From: CAMEON01 sp963643175
GTDB lineage: Bacteria; Bacillota; Clostridia; Oscillospirales; CAG-272
NCBI GenBank assembly: GCA_963643175.1
Contig: CAVIJF010000005.1
Coordinates: 1 to 64,000 of the forward strand
Length of the DNA: 64,000 nucleotides
Reading direction: 5' to 3'
The notes beneath the pieces were generated by a model, which did no database searches, had not been told where the DNA came from, and saw nothing but the letters and a program-made list of their open reading frames with translations. Shown piece by piece: positions 45,372-53,761 of this stretch; positions within the stretch are counted from its first letter, which is position 1; every line of letters starts with the position of its first letter. Position numbers and translations under genes: made by a program.

Positions 45372-45404
45372 ACCCCCGCTCCGCAATCTGTCGGAGCGGG
45401 GGTT
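45372..45404 (+). terminator. Terminator of the NifU-like/GGGtGRT operon
   Basis: ACCCCCGCTCCG pairs with CGGAGCGGGGGT around an 8-nt loop, then TTCTCTG; 18 nt after the stop. Confidence 0.75.
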
Positions 45405-45424
45405 CTCTGTGCGTTTCACGGAAC

Positions 45425-45454
45425 AAAAAGGGGACTGCCGGCACGGCAGTCCCC
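45425..45454 (-). terminator. Terminator of the second binding-protein gene
   Basis: GGGGACTGCCG/CGGCAGTCCCC with a 3-nt loop and five Ts on the minus strand, 14 nt after the stop. Confidence 0.88.
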
Positions 45455-45468
45455 GGATGTACGCGGAA

Positions 45469-46965
45469 TCAGGACGATTTCTTTTCGGCTTTCTCAATGT
45501 TCCTGCGCAGCTGGCTGAGTCCTCTCTTGATGCCAGACTGAGCGGATCTGTCCAGGGAGGCAACATTCGTCCTGGAGGAAGGAAGCATAGCGGAGGCAAC
45601 ATTGGCGACAACGCTGCTGAGCTGGTAGGTATATGCCAGGTCATACACGCGGTTGGCAAGAATCAGGTCGATCATAGGACCGGACTCTGCGTCCTTGGCG
45701 TTCTTGGTCTTGAGGTTCAGGTCGTAGTACAGGTGGGTCAGCGTATCCACGGAGTGATAGGAAATGGCTTCCAGCAGATACGACACGGTCTCGCGCGCCT
45801 CACCCTGTACAGACTTCGGGATGGAGACAACGCCGCCGACCAGGTGCATCATGCTGTAATAGCTCTCCTGCGCCTCGTCATACTTGGGGTAGGGCAGAAT
45901 GCCGAAGTCCACATCGTAGCTGCGCATCCGGCTGACGCACTGCATACACTCGCCGAAGAACAGGGCGTGCCCCTCACCGAAGCACTTCTGACCGACTTCC
46001 ACGACGGAGCCGCCTGGGGCGTTCATATCCACCGTAGTTTCCTTGGAGAACAGGAGGGCAGCTTTATCGGCGATGTTCGAGGCACGGGAGACATCCAGAC
46101 TGTACGCCAGATCGTCGTCCACCATCCGGATAACCTGCAGACCGCCGGCATACACGATGCAGTAGGGCGAGTCGCCGGTGTAGGCGAAGCCGCAGACATC
46201 GGTGTCATAGGAGAGCTTGCCGTCACCGTTCTTGTCATTGATGGCGAGCTTCTCGAAGCTGTACATCTGATCCATCGTCCACGCACTGTTGTTTACCAGC
46301 TGGTACAGGTCGGGCACCTTGACTTCCGTGGCAATCTTCTTGTTGAAGAGCAGGGCGAAGGTGCCGTCATTGTCGCTGGTCAGGATGTCGCCGGTGGCGA
46401 AGTACACCTTTCCGTCAATGGTCAGACCCTCTACCATCTTGCTGTCCCACCACGGTTTGCTGAAGTCCATGTACTGGGCGCACTCCTCGGAGGCGAGGTC
46501 AATCAGGGAGCCCTGCTGAACCAGTCCGGCGGCGGTATCCATGCGGGAAACGATTGCCTGGAAGTCGCCCGTGGGAGCCATGGTTTCCTTGTTCACCCGG
46601 TTGGTGTATTCTGAGTTTCCGGTTTTCAGTTCCTTCAGGGTGACACCGTAGGTCGATTTGAGAATCTCGTTGCGTTCGGTCACGGCCTCGGCGATGTTCA
46701 CGAACTCGGAAGTTTCATCCGGGACGATTTCCACAGTTGTCCATTCGCTCTCATCGCGTGTAACGAAGGTCAGCTCAAAGTCGTCAAATCGCTTCTCGGG
46801 CAGGTCAAGTGTCGCTTTGGTTTCTGCCTCGGTTCCTCCATCGGTGGCGGCGGCAGTTGTGCTTGCCGATGCGGTAGACTCATCCTCCCCCGTATTGCCG
46901 CAGGCGGCGAGCGGCAGGATCATCAGTGACGCCAGCAGGGCGCACAGAATTCTTTTACATTGCAT
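45469..46965 (-). CDS. Orphan family-1 solute-binding lipoprotein
   Basis: 498 aa. Signal peptide with lipobox PLAACG (Cys22), a Thr/Ala-rich linker, then a binding-protein fold: VYFATGDILTSDNDGTFALLFNKKIA, DVDFGILPYPKYDEAQESYYS and LVGGVVSIPKSV resemble sugar-binding proteins. No permease or ATPase nearby. The ATG at 46965 follows AGGAGG; an earlier in-frame start at 47079 would bury the signal peptide. Substrate unknown. Confidence 0.85.
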   Translation of the reverse strand: MQCKRILCALLASLMILPLAACGNTGEDESTASASTTAAATDGGTEAETKATLDLPEKRFDDFELTFVTRDESEWTTVEIVPDETSEFVNIAEAVTERNEILKSTYGVTLKELKTGNSEYTNRVNKETMAPTGDFQAIVSRMDTAAGLVQQGSLIDLASEECAQYMDFSKPWWDSKMVEGLTIDGKVYFATGDILTSDNDGTFALLFNKKIATEVKVPDLYQLVNNSAWTMDQMYSFEKLAINDKNGDGKLSYDTDVCGFAYTGDSPYCIVYAGGLQVIRMVDDDLAYSLDVSRASNIADKAALLFSKETTVDMNAPGGSVVEVGQKCFGEGHALFFGECMQCVSRMRSYDVDFGILPYPKYDEAQESYYSMMHLVGGVVSIPKSVQGEARETVSYLLEAISYHSVDTLTHLYYDLNLKTKNAKDAESGPMIDLILANRVYDLAYTYQLSSVVANVASAMLPSSRTNVASLDRSAQSGIKRGLSQLRRNIEKAEKKSS

Positions 46966-47069
46966 TCGTATACCTCCTGAAAGTATTTTACAGGCACCTC
47001 CGGGCTTTCCGGCGTGTTGAATCCGTGAGAGGTGCGCTGTGTCAGCGCGGTGCGCTGATAGGTGTACAC

Positions 47070-47098
47070 ATACTACCATATTTCAGCGCCGGAAACAA
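47070..47098 (-). promoter_or_regulatory. Possible promoter of the orphan binding protein
   Basis: TTGTTT (47093-47098), 17 bp, TAGTAT (47070-47075) on the minus strand. A TCAGCGC/GCGCTGA hairpin (47042-47058) lies in the leader. Confidence 0.45.
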
Positions 47099-47207
47099 GT
47101 CTAAAATGTAAATTTTGTGTGATTGCGCCGTAGAAAAAAGTGCGTCAGCCGGGAGGGGGGCTGTGCCATGCCGTTTCCGGCTTGCCGCAACCTCGCATAA
47201 ATCGTCT

Positions 47208-47310
47208 GCCCCCATCCCCCCGATCCNNNNNNNNNNGAAGGGGGCGGGGGGATGGGGGCAAAAGGTTCAATCGAAGGCAGGACGAACCGGCGACGCAGGG
47301 AGCAGATACC
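47208..47310. repeat. Composite intergenic repeat, copy B, with a 10-N gap
   Basis: Module X (47208-47226, cccccatccccccga) faces an inverted X (47237-47259, ggggggatgggggc), with Ns at 47227-47236 in what would be the hairpin loop. A Z-like segment (aaggcaggacgaaccggcga) follows at 47274-47293. The flanks are reverse complements of each other, unlike copies A, C and D. The rest of 46966-47386 contains no gene. Confidence 0.7.
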
Positions 47311-47386
47311 CCCACGGATACCGAGAGCGCGGGGAAAACCGGAAACGCCGGAGGGCAATCCTCCCTCAAAGCACCGGGACGGCGCC

Positions 47387-48499
47387 TTACATACAAATCT
47401 GGTCCGACATCTGATACAGATGCGCAATCTTGGCACGGCGGAACTCGCAGCGCGCCTTCATCTGCGCAATCTGATAGGTTGTGAAGCCCTCCAGATCGCC
47501 GTCCTTCAGCTTGCCCTTGTACATCTTGTCCAGAGCCAGCGCAAAGTTGATGTCCACGGCGGAGATGCGGTTCTCGTTGATACACATGACAACATTGGAA
47601 CGCCCTTCCAGCAGGCTGTTGACCGCTTCCACACCCATCTGCGATGCCGCCATGCGGTCGCGCAGCGTCGGATTGCCGCCCCGGATGATGTGACCCAACG
47701 AGTTGATCCGGGTGCTCATACCGGTTTTTTCCTCAATTTCAGCGGCATAACTTTCGGTGAAGGGAACCCCGTTGATGTCGGGCAGCTTCTCGCTGCACAC
47801 GGCAATCATGCCGCGCTTGCCGATGGCGCGGGCGTCGGCAATCTTCCGGCAGGCACGGTCGTGGTCAAAGGCGATTTCCGGAATGGCAATGGAGATAGCA
47901 CCGCAGGCAATACCGGTGTACAGCGCCAGAAGTCCGCATCCGTTGCCCATAATCTCGGTGACGATGCAGCGGGAGTGGGATTCCGCCGTGTCCCGCAGGT
48001 CGTCAATCATGCGCAGGCAGGTATTCAGCGCCGTATCAAACCCGATGGTCAGCTCGGTGGCGGTGATGTCGTTGTCAATCGTGCCGGGAATGCCGATGGA
48101 GGGGATGCCGTGATTGGTCAGGTCGGTCGCACCCCGGAAGGTTCCGTCTCCGCCGATGGCAATGATGGCGTCAATGCCGTTCTGGCGGCAGGCGCGGAGC
48201 GCCTTCTCCATGCCCGCCTCGGTCTTGAATTCCGGGCAGCGGCTGGAGTACAGGATGGTGCCGCCGCGCGTCACGATGTTGGAAACGCTGTGCGCGTCCA
48301 GCGGGCGCAGGTACTTGGTGCGGATGACCTCGGGGTCGCTCTCGTCGGCGGCGCTCAGAAGACCGGAATAGCCGCACAGAATGCCCACTACCTCGATACC
48401 CTGACTCAGCGCCCGGCGGGTGGCGGCGCGGATGGCGGCGTTCATACCCGGCGCATCGCCGCCGGAGGACAAAATACCGATTTTCCTGAATTTCTGCAT
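47387..48499 (-). CDS. pfkA: ATP-dependent 6-phosphofructokinase
   Basis: 370 aa. Phosphorylates fructose-6-P in glycolysis. GILSSGGDAPGMNAAIRA, IAIGGDGTFRGATDL and IPGTIDNDITATELTIGFDTAL. Gly rather than Asp in GGDG and Gly rather than Lys in PGTIDND point to ATP, not pyrophosphate, as donor. Longer than the 320-aa type at its C-terminus. Starts 14 nt after cinA ends, so they are one transcript. Confidence 0.93.
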   Translation of the reverse strand: MQKFRKIGILSSGGDAPGMNAAIRAATRRALSQGIEVVGILCGYSGLLSAADESDPEVIRTKYLRPLDAHSVSNIVTRGGTILYSSRCPEFKTEAGMEKALRACRQNGIDAIIAIGGDGTFRGATDLTNHGIPSIGIPGTIDNDITATELTIGFDTALNTCLRMIDDLRDTAESHSRCIVTEIMGNGCGLLALYTGIACGAISIAIPEIAFDHDRACRKIADARAIGKRGMIAVCSEKLPDINGVPFTESYAAEIEEKTGMSTRINSLGHIIRGGNPTLRDRMAASQMGVEAVNSLLEGRSNVVMCINENRISAVDINFALALDKMYKGKLKDGDLEGFTTYQIAQMKARCEFRRAKIAHLYQMSDQICM

Positions 48500-48512
48500 G
48501 ATTGTTTACCTC

Positions 48513-49856
48513 TTATTCTTCTTTGCTCTTACGGATTTCGCAAGGATCCGGCTGTGCCCCGGCGGATGTCAGCTGCAATGCCGCACGCAACGCCTCGCGC
48601 AGGGCGAAGGACGCCGACGCTTCCCGGATGAAGCCGCGTGTTTTGGTTGCTGTCCACGACAGGCGGAAGGTCTGTACGCGGGTGCGCGTCGCCAGTCCGA
48701 TGTACACGGTGCCGACCGGATTTTCCTCCGTGCCGCCGCCGGGACCGGCATAGCCGGTGGCGGACAGGGCAATGTCCGTGTCCAGCCGCTCCCGCGCGCC
48801 GCACGCCATGGCGGCGGCGACCTCGGCGGACACCTCGGTGTGCGCGGCGATGACGGCGGGGTCAACGCCCAGCAGGGCCTGCTTGATCTGATTGTTGTAG
48901 GTGATGCACCCGCCGGCGAACACGGCGGATGCGCCGGGTACCGCCGTGATACGCGCCCCGATCAGCCCGCCCGTGCAGGATTCCGCACAGGCTATGGTCA
49001 GCCCGCGCTCCCGCAGGACGCGCACAAGCCCGGTTTCCACATCCGGAATGTCGGTGCCGTAAATGAAGGCGCCGACCGGAGAGATCCGGACGGTTGCCTC
49101 CAACCCGTCACACAGGGCGGACGCCTCCGCACGGTCTGCGGCGCGCGCCGTGATGCGCAGGCGCACCTCGCCCGCCTGACAGTAGGGCGCGAGTGTCGGG
49201 TTGACGGACGATTCCATCAGCGGGCGGAGTACCTGCTCCACCTCCGCCTCGCCCATGCCCATGATGTGCAGGTTGCGGCTGACGAGGATGCCCTCGGCGC
49301 GGGCGGCGAGGAAGGGCGCGGCGCAGGCGTCGAACATCGGCTCCAGCTCGCAGGGCGGTCCCGGCAGCAGGATGACTGTCCGGTTGGCGTCTCCGAACGC
49401 CATGCCGGGCGCGGTGCCCCAGTCGTTGGGGAATACGGTCGCGCCGCGCGGCAGCAGTGCCTGCTTGCGGTTGTTGGGCGTCATGGGCTTGCCGCGGGCG
49501 GCGAAGTATGCCTCGATGCGCCGGAGCGACGGTTCATGCAGTTCCAGCGGCAATCCGAAGAAATCGGCGACCGTCCGGCAGGTCAGGTCGTCGCAGGTGG
49601 GACCCAGTCCGCCGGACAGCACGACCAGATCGGCGGGGGTGCCGCCGTGTCCCGCGAACGCCTCGGCAAGTGCTGTGCGGAGCCGTTCCGGGCTGTCCCC
49701 GACCACGCTCTGCCTGTACACGGCAATGCCCAATGCTGCCAGACGGCGGGACAGAAATGCCGCGTCGGTATTTACAATGTCTCCCAGCAGCAGTTCGGTG
49801 CCCACACACAGAATCTCGGCTGTGCGGATACGTGCCGGTTGTCTGTTTCCGCCCAC
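48513..49856 (-). CDS. cinA: CinA (competence/damage-inducible protein A family)
   Basis: 447 aa. N-terminal MoaB-like domain (AEILCVGTELLLGDIVNTDAAFLSRRL, LVVLSGGLGPTCDDLTCR) and C-terminal CinA domain (GLTIACAESCTGGLIGARIT, ATGYAGPGGGTEENPVGTVYIG) with the NMN deamidase Ser-Lys type signature. Starts with GTG at 49856, 8 nt from AGGGGG; no ATG fits. Likely NAD-salvage or nucleotide-damage role. Upstream of pfkA under a shared promoter. Confidence 0.92.
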   Translation of the reverse strand: MGGNRQPARIRTAEILCVGTELLLGDIVNTDAAFLSRRLAALGIAVYRQSVVGDSPERLRTALAEAFAGHGGTPADLVVLSGGLGPTCDDLTCRTVADFFGLPLELHEPSLRRIEAYFAARGKPMTPNNRKQALLPRGATVFPNDWGTAPGMAFGDANRTVILLPGPPCELEPMFDACAAPFLAARAEGILVSRNLHIMGMGEAEVEQVLRPLMESSVNPTLAPYCQAGEVRLRITARAADRAEASALCDGLEATVRISPVGAFIYGTDIPDVETGLVRVLRERGLTIACAESCTGGLIGARITAVPGASAVFAGGCITYNNQIKQALLGVDPAVIAAHTEVSAEVAAAMACGARERLDTDIALSATGYAGPGGGTEENPVGTVYIGLATRTRVQTFRLSWTATKTRGFIREASASFALREALRAALQLTSAGAQPDPCEIRKSKEE

Positions 49857-49890
49857 TGCGCATTCCCCCTTTTCAAAATATCAGCCTGTT

Positions 49891-49919
49891 ATTATAGCAC
49901 ATCTGCGGCGATTTGTAAA
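49891..49919 (-). promoter_or_regulatory. Sigma-A promoter of cinA-pfkA
   Basis: TTTACA (49914-49919), 17 bp ending TGC, TATAAT (49891-49896) on the minus strand. Confidence 0.82.
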
Positions 49920-50015
49920 CGGGAAAATGAAAAACAGGCGGGAGAATTTTGCACAGAAATTGCCTTTCTGCGGCGTCGGATTGATCTGCCGCCCCGGTGT
50001 GGGTATAAATCTTTC

Positions 50016-50325
50016 GCCCCCATCCCCCCGACCCGCGCTCGCAGAGCGCTCTTCCCCGGCGGGGAAGGGGGAGATTCTATGTTATCTTTTGAAAGGGGCT
50101 ACCGCCCCTTTCCCTTGCATCCCCGTGCCTGCGCCCATGCGGCATCGGCTTTCCGTGCAGCTTCCGGTACCCGGAGGAGAGCTTGTCCCGGCGTTGTCGG
50201 TTCTGCCTTGCCTCCGTGCAAATTGTTTGCCCCTATCCTCCCGGCTCCCCTGAGACAGTGCCGCTCCCGGCGCAGACGCAGGGGTGCCGGGGCATGCCCC
50301 CGCCGGGCACCGGCAACCTCCCCTC
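50016..50325. repeat. Composite intergenic repeat, copy C (two units)
   Basis: Order on the plus strand: X (50016-50074, with an added GCGCTC/GAGCGC arm before the CTTCCCC/GGGGAAG hairpin), Y reversed (50093-50134), Z reversed (50178-50212), a partial X (50225-50260) and Y forward (50266-50303, ggcgcagacgcaggggtgcc...). It fills most of the gap between cinA and the repressor gene. Confidence 0.75.
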
Positions 50326-50367
50326 CCAAAAAGTGTATAGAAACCTTAACAAATTTCCCACAACCGC

Positions 50368-50396
50368 TTGACATTCCACCCCGGATATGCTATACT
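50368..50396 (+). promoter_or_regulatory. Sigma-A promoter of the repressor gene
   Basis: TTGACA (50368-50373), 17 bp ending TGC, TATACT (50391-50396). Confidence 0.85.
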
Positions 50397-50419
50397 GTCC
50401 CTGAAAAAACAACGTAAGC

Positions 50420-50433
50420 CGCGGTATACCGCG
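50420..50433 (+). promoter_or_regulatory. 14-bp palindrome, probable autoregulatory operator
   Basis: CGCGGTATACCGCG, a perfect palindrome between the repressor promoter (-10 ends 50396) and its ribosome site. The half CCGCGGTAT recurs at 51217-51225 over the -10 of the next gene. Assignment to the repressor is inference. Confidence 0.6.
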
Positions 50434-50445
50434 CAGGAGGGGTTT

Positions 50446-51102
50446 ATGCAGGAATTCCGGGAAAGACTGGCGGTGGCCATGCAGGAGAAAGGAATCCGGG
50501 CGTCCAGACTGGCGTCCGAAACGGGACTGTCCCCTGCACGTATCAGCCAGTATCTGCATGGGGTGTATCAGCCCAAAGGCGACGCAATCCTGCGCCTTGC
50601 CGGGGCACTGGGCGTGTCCGCCGTGTGGCTGATGGGCGAGGACTGCCCCATGATTCCCCCCGCCGCACCGGAGGGGGACACATCCGCCTGCCTGCCGGAT
50701 AACCTGACGCCCCTGCACCTGCGTCAGTACCCGTTGCTGGGCGATATTGCCTGCGGCAGACCCATCGTGGCGCAGGGAAACGGCGACAGTTACGTCAGCG
50801 CCGCCGATACGGAGGCGGATTTCTGCCTGATTGCCAAGGGCGACAGTATGGTCGGGGCACGTATCTACGACGGGGATGAGGTGTTCATCCAGCAGACCGA
50901 CATGGTGAACAACGGCGAAATCGCTGCCGTGGTGCTGGACGATGAGGCGACGCTCAAGCGCCTGTACTACTACCCGGCGGAGCAGAAGTTGGTGCTGTCC
51001 CCGGAAAACCCTGCCTATGAGCCGTTGGTGTTCACCGGGGAGGAGCTGAACCACGTCCACGTTCTGGGGCGTGCCGTGGCGGTGCAGGGAAGACTGCGGT
51101 AG
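50446..51102 (+). CDS. LexA/CI-type self-cleaving repressor (HTH + S24 peptidase)
   Basis: 218 aa. N-terminal XRE-type helix-turn-helix (RASRLASETGLSPARISQYLHG, in two parts across residues 19-39), a linker, then an S24 domain: cleavage-site-like IACG (Cys103-Gly104, as in UmuD), catalytic Ser134 in AKGDSMVGARI and Lys171 in DDEATLKRL. Such proteins autocleave on RecA filaments and derepress targets. The ATG at 50446 follows AGGAGGGG. It is not in a prophage; the only adjacent target candidate is the 61-aa gene. It may be a phage-derived or stress regulator rather than the SOS LexA. Confidence 0.9.
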   Translation: MQEFRERLAVAMQEKGIRASRLASETGLSPARISQYLHGVYQPKGDAILRLAGALGVSAVWLMGEDCPMIPPAAPEGDTSACLPDNLTPLHLRQYPLLGDIACGRPIVAQGNGDSYVSAADTEADFCLIAKGDSMVGARIYDGDEVFIQQTDMVNNGEIAAVVLDDEATLKRLYYYPAEQKLVLSPENPAYEPLVFTGEELNHVHVLGRAVAVQGRLR

Positions 51103-51111
51103 GACGCCGCC

Positions 51112-51147
51112 GGAAAAAGGCGGGGGGAGATTTCCCCGCCTTTTTCC
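51112..51147 (+). terminator. Terminator of the repressor gene
   Basis: GGAAAAAGGCGGGG and complement with an 8-nt loop; the second arm ends in a T5 run. 10 nt after the stop. Confidence 0.88.
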
Positions 51148-51159
51148 GTACCCGGAGAA

Positions 51160-51194
51160 TTTTGTCGCACGATTGTCCCGCGCCGGCGACAAAA
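51160..51194 (+). repeat. Inverted repeat upstream of the 61-aa gene
   Basis: TTTTGTCGC and GCGACAAAA, 9-nt perfect arms 17 nt apart, ending 6 nt before the -35 of the next promoter. Could be an activator or repressor site. Confidence 0.55.
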
Positions 51195-51199
51195 AAGGC

Positions 51200-51228
51200 T
51201 TGTCCTTGCACCGCTTCCGCGGTATGCT
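51200..51228 (+). promoter_or_regulatory. Probable promoter of the 61-aa gene
   Basis: TTGTCC (51200-51205), 17 bp, TATGCT (51223-51228). The -10 overlaps CCGCGGTAT, shared with the operator in the repressor's leader. Confidence 0.55.
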
Positions 51229-51286
51229 GGCTTCCGGGAAACACGGACGCAGACAGTCACTGTTTCCCGGAAAGGGAGGGAACCAT

Positions 51287-51472
51287 ATGACAGGATACGG
51301 AAAACGGATGGCGGCACTGATAGCCGCGGGATTTGCGCTGGGCGGCAAGCCGCAGACTGTCGGTGCAGTACATATGACGCACACGGGGGCAAGAGAAACG
51401 GCGGGGCTGCTGCAGCAGCCCCGCGTTTTGGGAATACGGCTTGTCCGGGGCGCATCAAAACAGAGAAAATGA
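51287..51472 (+). CDS. 61-aa small protein next to the repressor
   Basis: Strong ribosome site (AAAGGGAGGG) 5 nt before the ATG, own promoter and terminator. Small and basic (C-terminus RLVRGASKQRK), with a short hydrophobic stretch (MAALIAAGFALGG) that could be a weak membrane or amphipathic helix. No family recognised. A candidate target of the upstream S24 repressor. Confidence 0.5.
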   Translation: MTGYGKRMAALIAAGFALGGKPQTVGAVHMTHTGARETAGLLQQPRVLGIRLVRGASKQRK

Positions 51473-51478
51473 GAGGAT

Positions 51479-51506
51479 TCCGGAGAACTCCGGAGTTTTT
51501 TATATA
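51479..51506 (+). terminator. Terminator after the 61-aa gene
   Basis: TCCGGAG/CTCCGGA stem followed by a T6 run and AT-rich sequence, 6 nt after the stop. Confidence 0.75.
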
Positions 51507-51591
51507 TTTTTTTAGGAAAGCGGCGATTTCTTTTGTAAAAACAGCGGCTAATTATAGCATATGACGAATTTTCAGTTTTTTTGAAAACCTA

Positions 51592-51620
51592 TTGCTTTTT
51601 CCTGCTGTTTCTGTTACAAT
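51592..51620 (+). promoter_or_regulatory. Promoter of potABCD
   Basis: TTGCTT (51592-51597), 17 bp, TACAAT (51615-51620); the leader is about 150 nt with no recognised riboswitch. Confidence 0.65.
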
Positions 51621-51776
51621 ATAGCCGATTTTGCGGTCAGTATGCACGTCCGCGGGCTATGCGCTTACCCACGCCGGGAACACCGGCGCCTGCAGAAACG
51701 CAGAGACAACCCGCCCGCGGCGTGACGGGAAACGCGCAAAAAATTTTATGTACCCCCAAAGGAGACTGTATGCGAA

Positions 51777-52904
51777 ATGGAAAATCAGGTTCTCATTCGT
51801 CTGCAAGGGGTATCAAAGGCGTTTGACGGCGAGACTGTTCTCGATAATGTCTGCCTTGATATCCATGACAAGGAGTTCATCACACTCCTCGGGCCGTCAG
51901 GGTGCGGCAAGACAACCACGCTCCGGATTATCGGCGGGTTTGAAACCCCGGATTCCGGCGCGGTGTATTTCGACGGGAAGCAGATCAACGATCTTCCCCC
52001 CTACAAGCGCCTGGTCAACACGGTGTTCCAGAAATATGCGCTGTTTCCCCATCTCAACGTGTACGAGAACGTCGCCTTCGGTCTGCGTCTGAAGAAGCTG
52101 CCGGAGGCGGAAATCAAGCGGCGCGTGCAGGAAATGCTCGCGCTGGTCAACCTCCGGGGTTTTGAGCACCGCCATGTGACCACCCTGTCCGGCGGTCAGC
52201 AGCAGCGCGTTGCCATCGCCCGTGCGCTGGTCAACCGCCCGCGCGTGCTCCTGCTGGATGAGCCGCTCGGCGCCCTCGACCTCAAACTTCGCAAGGATAT
52301 GCAGAACGAGCTGAAGAAGATACAGCGCGCGACCGGCATTACCTTCATTTACGTTACGCACGACCAGGAGGAGGCACTCTCCATGTCCGATACCGTCGTG
52401 GTCATGGCGGAGGGACGCATCCAGCAGATCGGCACGCCCGTGGACATCTACAACGAGCCGATCAATGCCTTCGTTGCCGACTTCATCGGGGAATCCAACA
52501 TCGTGGACGGCGTTATGAAGGAGGACTTTTCTGTCAGCTTTTCCGGGCACACCTTCACCTGCGTGGACAAGGGCTTTGCCAAGGGCGAGCCGGTGGATGT
52601 GGTCATCCGCCCGGAGGACGTGGACGTCGTGCCGGTGGAGAAGGGAATGCTGTCCGGGAAGGTGTTCTCCGTCACCTTCAAGGGCGACTACTATGAAATC
52701 ATCGTCGATGTTGCCGGCTTCAAGTGGATGCTGGAGACATCGGACTATGTGGGCATGGATCAGCTCATCGGACTGCACATCGAGCCGGACGCCATCCACG
52801 TCATGAAGCGCTCCAAGTTCTCCGACACCTTCGGCGACTACTCTACCTTCTCCGAGGAGATGGATCATCTCTCGGATGTGACGGAGGAGGATGAGCAGGA
52901 ATGA
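51777..52904 (+). CDS. potA: Spermidine/putrescine ABC transporter ATPase
   Basis: 375 aa. Powers polyamine import. Walker A GPSGCGKTT, Q-loop, signature LSGGQQQRVAIARAL, Walker B VLLLDEPLGALDLKL and switch His YVTHDQEEAL; a C-terminal TOBE domain (VDVVIRPEDVDVVPVEKG). N-terminal RLQGVSKAFDGETVLDNV fits PotA. AAAGGAG lies 12 nt before the ATG, longer than usual. Overlaps potB by ATGA. Confidence 0.95.
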   Translation: MENQVLIRLQGVSKAFDGETVLDNVCLDIHDKEFITLLGPSGCGKTTTLRIIGGFETPDSGAVYFDGKQINDLPPYKRLVNTVFQKYALFPHLNVYENVAFGLRLKKLPEAEIKRRVQEMLALVNLRGFEHRHVTTLSGGQQQRVAIARALVNRPRVLLLDEPLGALDLKLRKDMQNELKKIQRATGITFIYVTHDQEEALSMSDTVVVMAEGRIQQIGTPVDIYNEPINAFVADFIGESNIVDGVMKEDFSVSFSGHTFTCVDKGFAKGEPVDVVIRPEDVDVVPVEKGMLSGKVFSVTFKGDYYEIIVDVAGFKWMLETSDYVGMDQLIGLHIEPDAIHVMKRSKFSDTFGDYSTFSEEMDHLSDVTEEDEQE

Positions 52905-53761
52905 CCGATACGGGAAAAGCCGTCGGACGCGTCCGCCCGGGCGGGCGTCCGCTCTTCCAGCGCCTTGCCGCGGCGCCGCACATGGTCTGGGCGGTGCTGT
53001 TCATCATAGCGCCCATGCTGTTTGTCCTGTACTTCGCCTTCACCGACGGGAACGGGAATTTCACGACCGAAAATATCACGTCGCTGGGGCAGTACAGCCA
53101 TACGTTCGTTCTCTCCATTGCGTTTGCCCTGATTGCCACGGTGGTGTGCCTGATTATCGGCTATCCGTTGGCGTACTTCATGTCCCGCACGTCGCCCCGC
53201 GCACGCAAGGTGCTGATGGTGCTGATTATGCTGCCCATGTGGTGCAACCTGCTGATCCGCACCTATGCCCTTATGGCTCTGCTGGATAACGGCGGTCTGC
53301 TCAATTCCTTTCTGGAAAGCATCGGGATGCGGCGGCTGTCCGTCGTCGGAACCGACTTCGGCGTTATTCTGGGCATGATATACGACTTCCTGCCCTACAT
53401 GGTTCTGCCCATTTTCACGGTCATGACCAAGCTGGACAAGCGCTATATCGAGGCGGCACATGACCTCGGCTGCAGCAACCTGCAAACGCTGTTCCGCGTC
53501 GTGGTGCCCATGACGGTGTCCGGCGTTGTGTCCGGCGTCACCATGGTGTTCGTGCCGTCCATTTCCACCTTCTATATCTCGCAGAAGCTGGGCGCAGGCA
53601 AAATCGATCTGGTCGGGGATACCATCGAGCGCCTGTTCCAGAACACCAGCACCTACGGCGTCGGCGCTACCATGTCGCTGGTCATGATGGTACTGATTAT
53701 CGCCTCGGTGTGCGTCATGAACCGCTTCACCGACAGCGAGGAAGGGAGGATGGTTCTGTGA
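52901..53761 (+). CDS. potB: Spermidine/putrescine permease PotB
   Basis: 286 aa, six membrane helices. Contains the EAA loop (YIEAAHDLGCSNLQTLFRVVVPMTVSGVVSG) that contacts PotA. LFIIAPMLFVLYFAFTDGNG first helix. Coupled to potA (ATGA) and potC (GTGA). Confidence 0.94.
   Translation: MTDTGKAVGRVRPGGRPLFQRLAAAPHMVWAVLFIIAPMLFVLYFAFTDGNGNFTTENITSLGQYSHTFVLSIAFALIATVVCLIIGYPLAYFMSRTSPRARKVLMVLIMLPMWCNLLIRTYALMALLDNGGLLNSFLESIGMRRLSVVGTDFGVILGMIYDFLPYMVLPIFTVMTKLDKRYIEAAHDLGCSNLQTLFRVVVPMTVSGVVSGVTMVFVPSISTFYISQKLGAGKIDLVGDTIERLFQNTSTYGVGATMSLVMMVLIIASVCVMNRFTDSEEGRMVL

Noticed and set aside
50368..51506. A prophage remnant around the S24 repressor
   Set aside because: No integrase, Cro-like, structural or replication genes on either side; the flanks are cinA and potABCD.
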